Origin: Planotetraspora kaengkrachanensis
Lineage (GTDB): Bacteria; Actinomycetota; Actinomycetes; Streptosporangiales; Streptosporangiaceae
DNA length: 64,000 nucleotides
NCBI RefSeq assembly: GCF_016862895.1
Contig: NZ_BONV01000006.1
Location: 186,001 to 250,000 of the forward strand
Direction: 5' to 3'
Shown: positions 24,475 to 32,361 of the stretch, piece after piece
Position numbering within the stretch: the first letter of the stretch is position 1
Layout of the letters: each line of letters opens with the position of its first letter
The notes under the pieces: generated by a model
The model's input: only the letters and a program-made list of their open reading frames with translations
What the model was told of the DNA's origin: nothing
The model's database searches: none
Program-made: the position numbers and the translations under genes

Positions 24475-25301
24475 CCTTTGGTGGCTCCTCCCGTTAGGCC
24501 CTTGACGAAGTGCTTCTGCAAGAACAGGTAGAAGATCAGCACCGGCAGCGTGGCCAGGAACATCAGCGCGAAGACCGTGCCGAAGTCGGCCTGGTACTGG
24601 CCGATGGACCGGTAGATGCCGGTGGTGATCGTGGTCCCCTGGGACGGCCCGAGGATGACCAGCGGGTTGATGAAGTCGTTCCAGATCCACACGCCCAGGA
24701 AGATCAGGACGCTCGCGGTCGCCGGCCGCAGCAGCGGGAACACCACGCGCCAGAAGATGCGCGAACGGCTCGCGCCGTCGATGGCCGCGGCCTCCTCAAG
24801 CTCGATCGGGATGCCGCGGAGGAATCCGGTGAACACGAAGACGCCGAACGGGATGTAGTACCCGACGTTGAACAGGACGAGGCCCTGCAGCGTCGTCATC
24901 AGCCCGAGGGCCCGGAGCACCTGGGTGATCGGCATGAGGATCACCTGCGGCGGGATCATCAGGCCGGACAGCAGCAGGAGCATGGCCACCCGGGCCCACC
25001 GGCTGCGCGACCGGGCGAGGAAGTGCCCGAGCATCGCCGACAGGACCGTCAGCAGGATGATCGACAGCGTCGTCACCACGATGCTGTTGGTAAGGCTCGC
25101 CCAGAACAGGTTGTCCGTACGGCCGAGCAGCCCGGTGATGTTCTCCAGGGTGGGCGGGTCCGGCAGGGACGCCGGCGACTGGGTGATCTTCTCGCCCTGC
25201 TTGAACACGTTGACGAGGATCATGTAGAGCGGCACCAGGAAGAACGCGCTGATGACGAGCGCGACGACCGGCCGCAACCACGGCAGGCGGGAGTCCTTCA
25301 C
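24471..25301 (-). CDS. Carbohydrate ABC transporter permease (MalG/CUT1 type)
   Basis: This 276-aa inner-membrane permease has six predicted helices and the cytoplasmic EAA loop (PIELEEAAAIDGASRSRIFWRVVFPLL, key residues EAA and G-x9-LP-like) that contacts the ATPase. The GTG start at 25301 follows GGAGGTG and overlaps the stop of the partner permease (GTGA). With the partner at 25298-26242 and the binding protein at 26246 it forms a CUT1 sugar importer. No ATPase gene is present, as is usual in actinobacteria that share one MsiK-type ATPase. Confidence 0.9.
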   Translation of the reverse strand: MKDSRLPWLRPVVALVISAFFLVPLYMILVNVFKQGEKITQSPASLPDPPTLENITGLLGRTDNLFWASLTNSIVVTTLSIILLTVLSAMLGHFLARSRSRWARVAMLLLLSGLMIPPQVILMPITQVLRALGLMTTLQGLVLFNVGYYIPFGVFVFTGFLRGIPIELEEAAAIDGASRSRIFWRVVFPLLRPATASVLIFLGVWIWNDFINPLVILGPSQGTTITTGIYRSIGQYQADFGTVFALMFLATLPVLIFYLFLQKHFVKGLTGGATKG

Positions 25302-26242
25302 AGGTTCACCTCCCTGCGGTTGAGCACCTTGAGCGTGACCCCGGCGGCGGCCGCGATGATCACGAGCATCACGATGGCCATCGCGGACGCGTAGCCCTGC
25401 CGGTTGGCCACCAGTCCGGTCTGCAGGACGTCATAGGCGATGGTCGCGGTCGTCCCGGTGCCGGGACCGCCGTGCGTGATGACCTGGATGTGGTCGAAGA
25501 CCTTGAACGCGGTGATGAGCAGCACGACCGTGTTGATGGTCAGCGAGGGCGCGAGCAGCGGCCAGGTGATCGAGCGGAACCGCCGCACCGGGCCGGCGCC
25601 GTCGATGGACGCGGCCTCGGCCAGCTCGTTGGGCACGCCCTGGAGCCCGGCCAGGTACACCACGACGCAGAAGCCGAGCATCTGCCAGGACAGGATGATG
25701 GCGATCGAGTACAGCGCGAGCCGGGGATCGGACAGCCAGCCCGGCGGCTGTTCCACCCCGAGCGCCCGCAGCGTCTGGTTGACCAGGCCCTCGTCGTCCA
25801 GCATTCGCGTCCACACGACGCTCACGACCACCGAGCTGAGCACCATCGGGGTGAAGAACACCGTGCGCAGGGCGTTGTAGAGCCAGCCCTTGCGGTCGAG
25901 CAGGACGGCGATGCCGAGCCCGGCCACATTCGGCACGATCACCACGATGACCGTGAGAATCGTGGTGACCCGCAGCGAGGTGAGGAACTCGCTGTCGGTG
26001 AACAGCAGCCGGTAGTTGTCCAGCCCCACGAACCTGGTCGGGGGGTTGAACGGGTTGTGGTTGGTCAGGCTGTAGCCGAAACTGATCGCGATCGGCGCGA
26101 GTACGAAACAGGTGTAGACGAGCAGACCCGGCGCCCCGAACAACGCGAACGACCGCAGCCGTTCCGCCCGCGGCAGGCGGGGCCTCCGCGACCCGGGGGT
26201 CGCGGAGGCGGGGACGGGTGTCGTCCTTACGTCGACTGCCAT
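25298..26242 (-). CDS. Carbohydrate ABC transporter permease (MalF/UgpA type)
   Basis: This 314-aa permease has a Pro/Arg-rich cytoplasmic N-terminus, six predicted transmembrane helices starting with LFGAPGLLVYTCFVLAPIAISFGYS, and an EAA loop (VPNELAEAASIDGAGPVRRFRSITWPLL, abbreviated landmarks ELAEAASIDGAG and WPLLAPS). It starts three bases after the binding-protein stop and overlaps the second permease. It is the partner subunit of the sugar channel of this operon. Confidence 0.9.
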   Translation of the reverse strand: MAVDVRTTPVPASATPGSRRPRLPRAERLRSFALFGAPGLLVYTCFVLAPIAISFGYSLTNHNPFNPPTRFVGLDNYRLLFTDSEFLTSLRVTTILTVIVVIVPNVAGLGIAVLLDRKGWLYNALRTVFFTPMVLSSVVVSVVWTRMLDDEGLVNQTLRALGVEQPPGWLSDPRLALYSIAIILSWQMLGFCVVVYLAGLQGVPNELAEAASIDGAGPVRRFRSITWPLLAPSLTINTVVLLITAFKVFDHIQVITHGGPGTGTTATIAYDVLQTGLVANRQGYASAMAIVMLVIIAAAAGVTLKVLNRREVNL

Positions 26243-26245
26243 CGG

Positions 26246-27538
26246 TCAGGACGCCTTGGCCCACTCGTCGTCGAGGGACGCCAGCACCTGGTCGACGGTC
26301 TTGTTGCCGGTGATGAGGTCCTGGGCGCCTGCCCGCCACTTGTCGACCACGCCGGGCAGCATGCCGTCGTCACCGGCCTCCCAGCTGAACGCCTGGGTGA
26401 CGGTGTTGCTCTTCACGCCCTCCTGGTAGAGGTCGTAGCCGAGCTTGAAGACCGCGCCGGTGTCGGCCGGGGGCGTGTATCCCTTGATCGCGGGGTAGAG
26501 CCCGTCGTTGTGCACGGAGGCGTCCAGGTTGGTCTGGTCGAGCGTGTACGCCAGGGCGAACTCCTTGGCCTCGGGCAGGTTCTTGGCCGTGGCGCTCACC
26601 GACAGGCCGCCGCCGGTGAAGGCGGGCACGACCACGCTGCCGTCGTCGGTCGGCCAGTTGAACGCGCCGATCTCCCACGAGGGCTTGCGCTTGGGGTCGT
26701 CGCCCGCGGCGGCGAACCAGTTGCCCATCGGGTACATCGCGCCCTTGCCGTCGAGGAAGGCCTGCTCGGTCGCCGCGTAGTCGCGCGAGACGTCCTTCTT
26801 GTCGAGGTAGCCCTGCTTGGCGAGCTCGGCGAACTTCTCGGTGGCCTTCTTGAAGTCGGGGTCGGTGAACTTCACCGTCCCGGCCCGCCGCTTGGCCATC
26901 CAGTCGGGGGTCTTGGCGTACACGTCGGTGGCGATCGTGGCCGTCCAGGCGAGCGTGGAGGCGAAGGGGTCCTTGCCGCCGCCGATCACGAACGGCGTGA
27001 TGCCCTTCGCCTTGAGCTTGGCGGAGTCGTCGAGCAGCTCGGCGTACGTCTTGGGCGGAGCGGTGATCCCCGCCTTGGCGAACAGGTCCTTGTTGTAGTA
27101 CACGACCGGGATCGTCTGGGTGTTGGTGGGCAGCTGGTAGATCTTGCCCTGGACCGCGCCGTTGTTGGGGAAGTCGAAGTCCTTGAGCTCGTCGGGGGTG
27201 AAGGCGGCCATGGCGCCGCTCTCGGCGAACCCGGCGGGGGAGACCGCGATCATCACGTCGGGGAACTGGCCGGACGCCAGCAGCTGCTTGGCGTAGGAGA
27301 CGCGGTCCTCGGTCGGAGCGACCAGCTTCTTCACGGTGATGTCGGGGTACTTGTCGGTGACCCGCTTGATCGCCGTGTCCCACACCTGGGGAGTCATGTT
27401 GGGCGTCTCGAAGACCAGGAAGCTGATCTCCTTCTTGCCGGCGCCGCCGCTCGACTGCGCGGTCTGCTGGTCGCCGACGCTGCACGCGCCGGCGACCATG
27501 GTCGTGACGATAGCCGTCAGTAAAGCTTTGTGCTTCAT
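26246..27538 (-). CDS. Sugar ABC transporter solute-binding lipoprotein (SBP family 1)
   Basis: This 430-aa lipoprotein has a signal MKHKALLTAIVTTMVAGACS with the lipidated Cys at residue 19. The mature part follows the family 1 binding-protein plan: KEISFLVFETPN, KQLLASGQFPDVMIAVSP, QTIPVVYYNKDLFAKAGI and GAMYPMGNWFAA. It captures the oligosaccharide outside the cell for the two permeases. The ATG at 27538 overlaps the stop of the cytoplasmic GH29-like gene (ATGA), so enzyme and transporter are co-translated. The ligand is probably a fuco- or galacto-configured oligosaccharide, inferred from the neighbouring enzymes. Confidence 0.9.
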   Translation of the reverse strand: MKHKALLTAIVTTMVAGACSVGDQQTAQSSGGAGKKEISFLVFETPNMTPQVWDTAIKRVTDKYPDITVKKLVAPTEDRVSYAKQLLASGQFPDVMIAVSPAGFAESGAMAAFTPDELKDFDFPNNGAVQGKIYQLPTNTQTIPVVYYNKDLFAKAGITAPPKTYAELLDDSAKLKAKGITPFVIGGGKDPFASTLAWTATIATDVYAKTPDWMAKRRAGTVKFTDPDFKKATEKFAELAKQGYLDKKDVSRDYAATEQAFLDGKGAMYPMGNWFAAAGDDPKRKPSWEIGAFNWPTDDGSVVVPAFTGGGLSVSATAKNLPEAKEFALAYTLDQTNLDASVHNDGLYPAIKGYTPPADTGAVFKLGYDLYQEGVKSNTVTQAFSWEAGDDGMLPGVVDKWRAGAQDLITGNKTVDQVLASLDDEWAKAS

Positions 27539-28644
27539 GACGATGTGCCTTCCGATGAGTGATGAGGGGTGATTTCTGACGCCGCTGGACGCGGCGAGGC
27601 GGTCCCCGACGTTGCGCGGGCCGTCCTGCGGCGCACGGTGACGTCGGTGGAGAGCCCGGGCCGTTCTTCTGCGTGGGAGGGGAGGCGGACGCCTTCTGTT
27701 CCGCCGAGTGACTCCCAGATGCCGTCCAGGTAGGACTCCGCGAAGTCGCAGAACGCCTCCTGGCCGGGCGCGAACCTGCCGCCGTGCCGCGCCCCGAACC
27801 CGAGCAGCGACTTGGTGGAGGAACCGGCGTTGGCGACGATCCGCCCGACGACCTGCTCGTGGTCGACCTCGGGATCGGAGCCGTCGTACCACCACCCGCC
27901 GTCGGCGACGGTGAAGGCGGACTCGGCCACGCGCGGAAGCGGCCCGTACGCGGCGAGGGCCGGGACGACGACGTCCATGGCCGTGTCCCCGCGCGGGACG
28001 TCCGGATCGTTGCAGGCCAGGATCCAGTCGGGCCGTTCCGCCCGGATCCGGTCGTAGAGGCCGCTCCGCCTCCAGTAGGCGTTCTCCTTGTCGATCCAGA
28101 ATCCCGCCAGATCCGGATGACGCCGCATGACCTCGGCGAAGTTGTCGGCGGCGAACTCGCCGAATCCGTCGCGGGTGGTCAGGTCGACAGGTCGCCCCTT
28201 GTAGGCGGAGTAGGCCGTCGAGTCGAGGGACTCGAGGCCGTCCTCGTCGTGCCACTTGGGGTCGTCGGTCATGTAGAGCAGGACTCTAAGGCCCCGGGCT
28301 TCCGCGGCGGCGACCAGCTCCCCCAGGAAGTCCCGCCGGGTGGCGGGGCTGCCGGGGATCTCCGACGGCCAGGCGCGGACGTAGCCCAACCTGCTGTGGA
28401 ACGACGCGAGCACCATGTAGCCGGCGTGCAACTGGACGGCCCGGTCGAGCCAGTGGTCCGGAGTCCACCCGTCGGCCGTGACCCGGTCCTCCCAGGCCCG
28501 GACGTCCGTGTACGGAGGCGAGGTGCGCATGCCCCAGTGGAGGAGAAGGCCGAGCACGCCGTCCCTCAGCCACCTCTGACGGCCGAGGGCCAGAGCGGCG
28601 AGGTCGGCGCCGGAGGCCTGGACGAGTTCATTCCGCCGGATCAT
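27535..28644 (-). CDS. Cytoplasmic GH29-like glycoside hydrolase (catalytic domain only)
   Basis: This 369-aa protein is a paralogue of the two secreted enzymes but lacks both a signal peptide and the C-terminal binding modules. The barrel landmarks are the same: GLLLHWGMRTSPP, AGYMVLASFHSRLGYVRAWPS, LRVLLYMTDDPKWH, KGRPVDLTTRDGFGEF and GFWIDKENAYW (Asp185 at the nucleophile position). The last 45 residues are unlike the paralogues and low in complexity. GAGGAGG lies five bases before the ATG. It is the first gene of the transporter operon, 18 bp downstream of a LacI-type operator, and should trim imported oligosaccharides. Confidence 0.8.
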   Translation of the reverse strand: MIRRNELVQASGADLAALALGRQRWLRDGVLGLLLHWGMRTSPPYTDVRAWEDRVTADGWTPDHWLDRAVQLHAGYMVLASFHSRLGYVRAWPSEIPGSPATRRDFLGELVAAAEARGLRVLLYMTDDPKWHDEDGLESLDSTAYSAYKGRPVDLTTRDGFGEFAADNFAEVMRRHPDLAGFWIDKENAYWRRSGLYDRIRAERPDWILACNDPDVPRGDTAMDVVVPALAAYGPLPRVAESAFTVADGGWWYDGSDPEVDHEQVVGRIVANAGSSTKSLLGFGARHGGRFAPGQEAFCDFAESYLDGIWESLGGTEGVRLPSHAEERPGLSTDVTVRRRTARATSGTASPRPAASEITPHHSSEGTSS

Positions 28645-28665
28645 TGCACCTCCTCGTTACCGCTC

Positions 28666-28712
28666 ACGTGAGCGTTCACGGAGACATTCATGCAACAAGG
28701 CGCGAATGTCAA
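28666..28712 (-). promoter_or_regulatory. Promoter and LacI-type operator O2 of the transporter operon
   Basis: On the reverse strand, TTGACA (28712-28707) and GAATGT (28689-28684) are separated by 17 bases, a good sigma-70-type promoter. ACGTGAGCGTTCACGG (28666-28681), two bases off the CCGTGAGCGCTCACGG palindrome found elsewhere in the cluster, covers the expected transcription start. The lacI-type gene ends just upstream, at 28723. Confidence 0.8.
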
Positions 28713-28722
28713 GAGTGAGCGA

Positions 28723-29733
28723 TCAGGCAGAGGCCCGCACGACCAGTTGCGGTTCGATAACGGCCTCGGGGATCTCGTCCTCGCTCATGCCGCCGAGCAG
28801 CAGCGCCGCCTGCTCGACGGCGATCTCGCCCAGCCGGCGCTTGTCGATGTGGAGCGTGGTCAGCGGAGGTTCCACGAGTTCGCCGATGCTCAGTCCGTCG
28901 AAGCCGAGGAACGCGCAGTCCTCCGGCACGCGCAGGCCGAGGGCGCGGGCCCGGAGCTGGGCGCCGATGGCGATCAGGTCGTTGTAGGCGAACACCGCCG
29001 TGACGTCCCGGTGCGCCGACAGCAGCCGCTCCATCGCCACCGCGCCGCCGTCGATCGAGTTGTGGGCGGGCTGTATCCAGTCGATGTCGACCGGGATCCC
29101 GCGCTCGCCCATCACCTTGAGGTACAGCTCGCGCCGGGTGTTCGGCGCCTCGGCCGACAGGTACGCCTCGTCGTCCAGCATCGCGATCCGGCGGTGTCCC
29201 CGGTCGATCAGGTACTCCAGGCCCCGCCGTGCCCCGCCCTCGAAGTCGATCCGCACGCCGGGCACCGCAGGGGCTCTGCCGCCCTTGTCCAGCAGCACGA
29301 ACGGGAGGTTGCCCGCCGTCGCCTTGGCGATCGCCTCGTGATGGAGCAGGAAGGCCACGCCCGCGTCCACCTGGTCGAAGAGCATGTCGACGACTTCCAG
29401 TTCCTTGCGGCGCTCGGAGCCGGTGTTGTAGACGACGACCTGCCACCCGCGGCGTTCGGCGGCCTCCAGCACCCCCGCCGTCACCTCGGGGAAGAACGGG
29501 TTCAGCACGTCGGCGATGACCAGCCCGACGGTGATCAGATCCTGGCGGACCAGGCCCCGGGCGAACCGGCTCGGCCGGTATCCCATCGCCTGGGCCGCCT
29601 CGAGGACGCGCCGGCGGGTCTCGGGATCGATCTCGGACTTGTTGTTGATCGCCCGGGACACGGTCTGGCGGGAGACTCCGGTCGCCTGGGCCACTTGGTC
29701 GATGGTGACCCGAGGTTTTCTGTTGGTCGGCAC
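28723..29733 (-). CDS. LacI-family transcriptional repressor of the glycoside regulon
   Basis: This 336-aa LacI/GalR repressor has an N-terminal headpiece (VTIDQVAQATGVSRQTVSRAIN) with a hinge near GYRPSRFARGL and a sugar-binding core (about residues 60-330: ITVGLVIADVLNPFF, FVLLDKGG, DVTAVFAYNDLIAIGA, AFLGFDGLSIGELVEPPLTTLH). I take GTG at 29733, with GGGAGG 13 bases upstream, because LacI proteins usually begin there; ATG at 29784 (AGGAG nine bases before it) would add 17 residues. Four matching operators lie in front of the GH and transport genes around it. Release by an imported oligosaccharide is expected. Confidence 0.88.
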   Translation of the reverse strand: MPTNRKPRVTIDQVAQATGVSRQTVSRAINNKSEIDPETRRRVLEAAQAMGYRPSRFARGLVRQDLITVGLVIADVLNPFFPEVTAGVLEAAERRGWQVVVYNTGSERRKELEVVDMLFDQVDAGVAFLLHHEAIAKATAGNLPFVLLDKGGRAPAVPGVRIDFEGGARRGLEYLIDRGHRRIAMLDDEAYLSAEAPNTRRELYLKVMGERGIPVDIDWIQPAHNSIDGGAVAMERLLSAHRDVTAVFAYNDLIAIGAQLRARALGLRVPEDCAFLGFDGLSIGELVEPPLTTLHIDKRRLGEIAVEQAALLLGGMSEDEIPEAVIEPQLVVRASA

Positions 29734-29866
29734 GTTGGGACTGTAACCTCCCTGGACGCCTTCGGCGTATCGGGCGGCCCACATGGGTGGCATCTCCTGG
29801 CCCGCTGACCTCCACACATCCGATGTATCCGGGGTCGTCTGCCCGGGTTCTCGCCCGGACTGACCG

Positions 29867-29949
29867 TTGACAGCCACCTCGGTTGTATGGGATCACAGTC
29901 CACAGATCCAATCTTTGCGATCCGAAAAGCTGGCCGTGAGCGCTCACGG
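29867..29949 (+). promoter_or_regulatory. Promoter block and LacI-type operator O3 upstream of the second secreted GH29-like gene
   Basis: TTGACA (29867-29872), TGGGATCACA (29888-29897), AGATCC (29904-29909) and the perfect palindrome CCGTGAGCGCTCACGG (29934-29949) occur in the same order as at 20747-20807. The spacing is the same up to AGATCC apart from one extra base, and the operator is set 16 bases farther down. The site also lies upstream of the divergent repressor gene and could allow autoregulation. Confidence 0.8.
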
Positions 29950-30010
29950 CGGTCGGCCGGATCGCGCGCGGCGACGCGGATCCGAAGATGGTGAAGGTCG
30001 TCGGAAACGC

Positions 30011-30030
30011 CCCCGTGAGCGCTCACGGGG
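30011..30030 (+). promoter_or_regulatory. LacI-type operator O4, extended 20-bp palindrome
   Basis: CCCCGTGAGCGCTCACGGGG is a perfect 20-bp palindrome with the same core as the other sites. It lies 79 bp from O3 center to center (about 7.5 turns) and 44 bp before the start codon. Two sites in front of one gene suggest cooperative binding or looping. Confidence 0.82.
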
Positions 30031-30074
30031 GTGCCACAAGGACAGTCGAGATCGCAGGCTCGAAGGAGTTCCCC

Positions 30075-32318
30075 ATGGTCAACGCCTTATCCGGCGACGG
30101 CGATCAGGTGAGGAGGCGAAGGCGGCGTACGGTCGCGGCGGCGATCGCCGCGGTCCTCGCCCTCGCTCTGAACATGATCACTATCAGTCCCGCCCGTGCT
30201 GATCTGCAGAATCCGCGTCAGGACTTCCTCCGCGATTCGGTCGGAGGCCTGTTCCTGCACTGGGGCGAGCGCACCGCGCCGCAGCACACCGACTGCGCCC
30301 AGTGGGAGGCCGACGTCACCGACGGCGGCTGGACCCCCGACTACTGGCTGGACGAGGCGCAGAAGCTGCACACGCAGTACATCGTGCTCGCCACCTTCCA
30401 CAGCCGCCTCGGCTACGCCCGGCCGTGGCCGTCCGCCATCCCGGGCAGCTGCAGCACCAAGCGGGACTTCCTCGGCGAGCTGATCAACGCGGCCAAGCCG
30501 CGGAACATGAAGATCATTCTGTACATGACCGACGACCCGCAGTGGCACACGCAGGGCCTGACGACCGGCGACTGGCTCGACTCGGCCGCGTACTCCGCGT
30601 ACAAGGGCCATGACGTCGACATCACCACCCGCGACGGGTTCGGCGAGTTCAGCTACGACAACTTCTTCGAGGTCATGGAGCGCTACCCCGACCTCGGCGG
30701 GTTCTGGATCGACAACGACAACGCGTACTGGGAGCGCAACCACCTGTACGAGCAGATTCACCAGTTGCGGCCGAACTACACGCTCAGCAACAACAACGAA
30801 GACACGCCCGAGATGGACATGGTCAGCAACGAGCAGAAGACCGGCATGTCCCCGGCGTACGACTACCCCCAGGCGGTCTACACGTCGCAGCCGCGGCTCA
30901 CCGAGGCCGACTTCAAGCTCCCCACGACCGGCAACTGGTGGTACGACGGGGTCGACCCGGCCGTCGACTACCGGGTCTCGCTCGGCCGGCTGATCACCAA
31001 CGTCGGATCCTCCGTCAAGGTGCTCATGGACGAGCAGGCCATGGTCAACGGCCGCTTCCCGAGCAAGCAGGAGGCGTTCAACGACTTCGCCGACGACTAC
31101 CTCGACCAGATCTGGGAGTCGCTGAGCGGTGTCGAAGGCGGCGGCTACATGTACGGCGGCCTCGAGCCCGGCTTCTGGAACGACGGCGCGCACGGCGTCA
31201 CCACGATCAGCCGGACGGACCCGAACCTCCACTACGTCCACGTCGTGACCCCGCCGGCCGGCACCACCACGCTGAAGCTGGGCGACAACGGTTACAAGGT
31301 CAAGAGTGTGACCAACCTGCGCACCGGCGCCAAGCTGAAGTTCTCCCAGTCGGACGGCACCCTCGCCATCACCGGGATCTCCGAGTGGGATCAGTACGAC
31401 ACGGTCTTCAAGATCACGACGAAGGGCCGGGAGAAGACCCTCTCCGGGGTCACCGTCACCGCCACGGCGTCGGACGACGGCCACGACGCCGCCGCCGCGG
31501 CCGACGGCGACTATCTGACCTACTGGGACAACGACAAGACGTTGCCCGTGTCGCTCGACTTCGACCTCGGCAAGGCCAGGAAGGTCTCCTACATCGGGCT
31601 CAACCAGCGTGAGGACTCGGTGAGCTACGCGCGGTCGGCGACCGAGCAGTCGGCCCGCATCCGCGACTACCAGGTGTACGTGAGCAAGGACGGCGTCGAC
31701 TGGGGCACCCCGGTTCTGAGCGGCACCCTGCCCAGCGAGCGGGGCGTCGAGATCATCCGGCTGCCCGAGACCAAGGCGACCAAGAAGGCCGCCCACGTCC
31801 GGCTCGAGGTGCTCAGCACGTACGCCGCCGCGACCGACACCACCAGGTACAAGCGGCTGCGGATCGACGAGGCGTGGCTCGGCGACCGGTTCACCAGGCA
31901 CGGCAAGCCGATCAAGGATGAAGATGGTGACGGCGGAGGCGTCACCCTGCCGGTCTTGATCGAAGGAGAGAGCGGCGTGCTGAGCGGGTCGGCCAGAGCC
32001 GACACCTGCGCGGCCTGCTCGGGCGGCGCGAAGGTGCGCTTCATCGGCAACAACACGTCCAACTACGCGACGTACAACGTCAACATGCCGGCCGCGGGTG
32101 ACAGGCAGTTGACGATCGCCGGGACGGTGAGCGGCACCCGGTCGTTCTCCGTGAGCGTCAACGGCGGCCCGGCCGTGACGGCGACACTCACCGGCACGAC
32201 CTTCGACACTCCCATCACGACGACCGTCACGGTGCCGATGAACGCGGGATTCAACACCCTGAAGTTCTTCAACGACACCGCCAACGCCCCTGACCTGGAC
32301 AGCATCACCATCAGCTGA
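30075..32318 (+). CDS. Secreted GH29-like glycoside hydrolase with F5/8C-type and CBM modules (paralogue of 20861-23029)
   Basis: This 747-aa exported enzyme has an Arg-rich signal peptide ending ARA-DLQ near residue 42. The GH29-like barrel carries GLFLHWGERTAPQ, TQYIVLATFHSRLGY, MKIILYMTDDPQWH and GFWIDNDNAYW (Asp213). An F5/8C-like module (YWDNDKTLPVSLDFDLGKAR) and a C-terminal beta module (LIEGESGVLSGSA, VRFIGNNT) follow. AAGGAG precedes the ATG at 30075; the in-frame extension upstream crosses operator O4 and is rejected. It matches the enzyme at 20861 from end to end, so a duplication within one regulon is likely. The exact sugar specificity is not known. Confidence 0.8.
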   Translation: MVNALSGDGDQVRRRRRRTVAAAIAAVLALALNMITISPARADLQNPRQDFLRDSVGGLFLHWGERTAPQHTDCAQWEADVTDGGWTPDYWLDEAQKLHTQYIVLATFHSRLGYARPWPSAIPGSCSTKRDFLGELINAAKPRNMKIILYMTDDPQWHTQGLTTGDWLDSAAYSAYKGHDVDITTRDGFGEFSYDNFFEVMERYPDLGGFWIDNDNAYWERNHLYEQIHQLRPNYTLSNNNEDTPEMDMVSNEQKTGMSPAYDYPQAVYTSQPRLTEADFKLPTTGNWWYDGVDPAVDYRVSLGRLITNVGSSVKVLMDEQAMVNGRFPSKQEAFNDFADDYLDQIWESLSGVEGGGYMYGGLEPGFWNDGAHGVTTISRTDPNLHYVHVVTPPAGTTTLKLGDNGYKVKSVTNLRTGAKLKFSQSDGTLAITGISEWDQYDTVFKITTKGREKTLSGVTVTATASDDGHDAAAAADGDYLTYWDNDKTLPVSLDFDLGKARKVSYIGLNQREDSVSYARSATEQSARIRDYQVYVSKDGVDWGTPVLSGTLPSERGVEIIRLPETKATKKAAHVRLEVLSTYAAATDTTRYKRLRIDEAWLGDRFTRHGKPIKDEDGDGGGVTLPVLIEGESGVLSGSARADTCAACSGGAKVRFIGNNTSNYATYNVNMPAAGDRQLTIAGTVSGTRSFSVSVNGGPAVTATLTGTTFDTPITTTVTVPMNAGFNTLKFFNDTANAPDLDSITIS

Positions 32319-32323
32319 CCAGG

Positions 32324-32358
32324 CGGCCCGCCCGGAAACCTCCCCTCCGGGCGGGCCG
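32324..32358. terminator. Terminator hairpin after the second secreted enzyme
   Basis: CGGCCCGCCCGGA (32324-32336) pairs perfectly over 13 bp with TCCGGGCGGGCCG (32346-32358), followed by TTGT. It starts six bases after the stop codon and separates the glycoside regulon from the convergent PaaX-type gene. Confidence 0.85.
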
Positions 32359-32361
32359 TTG

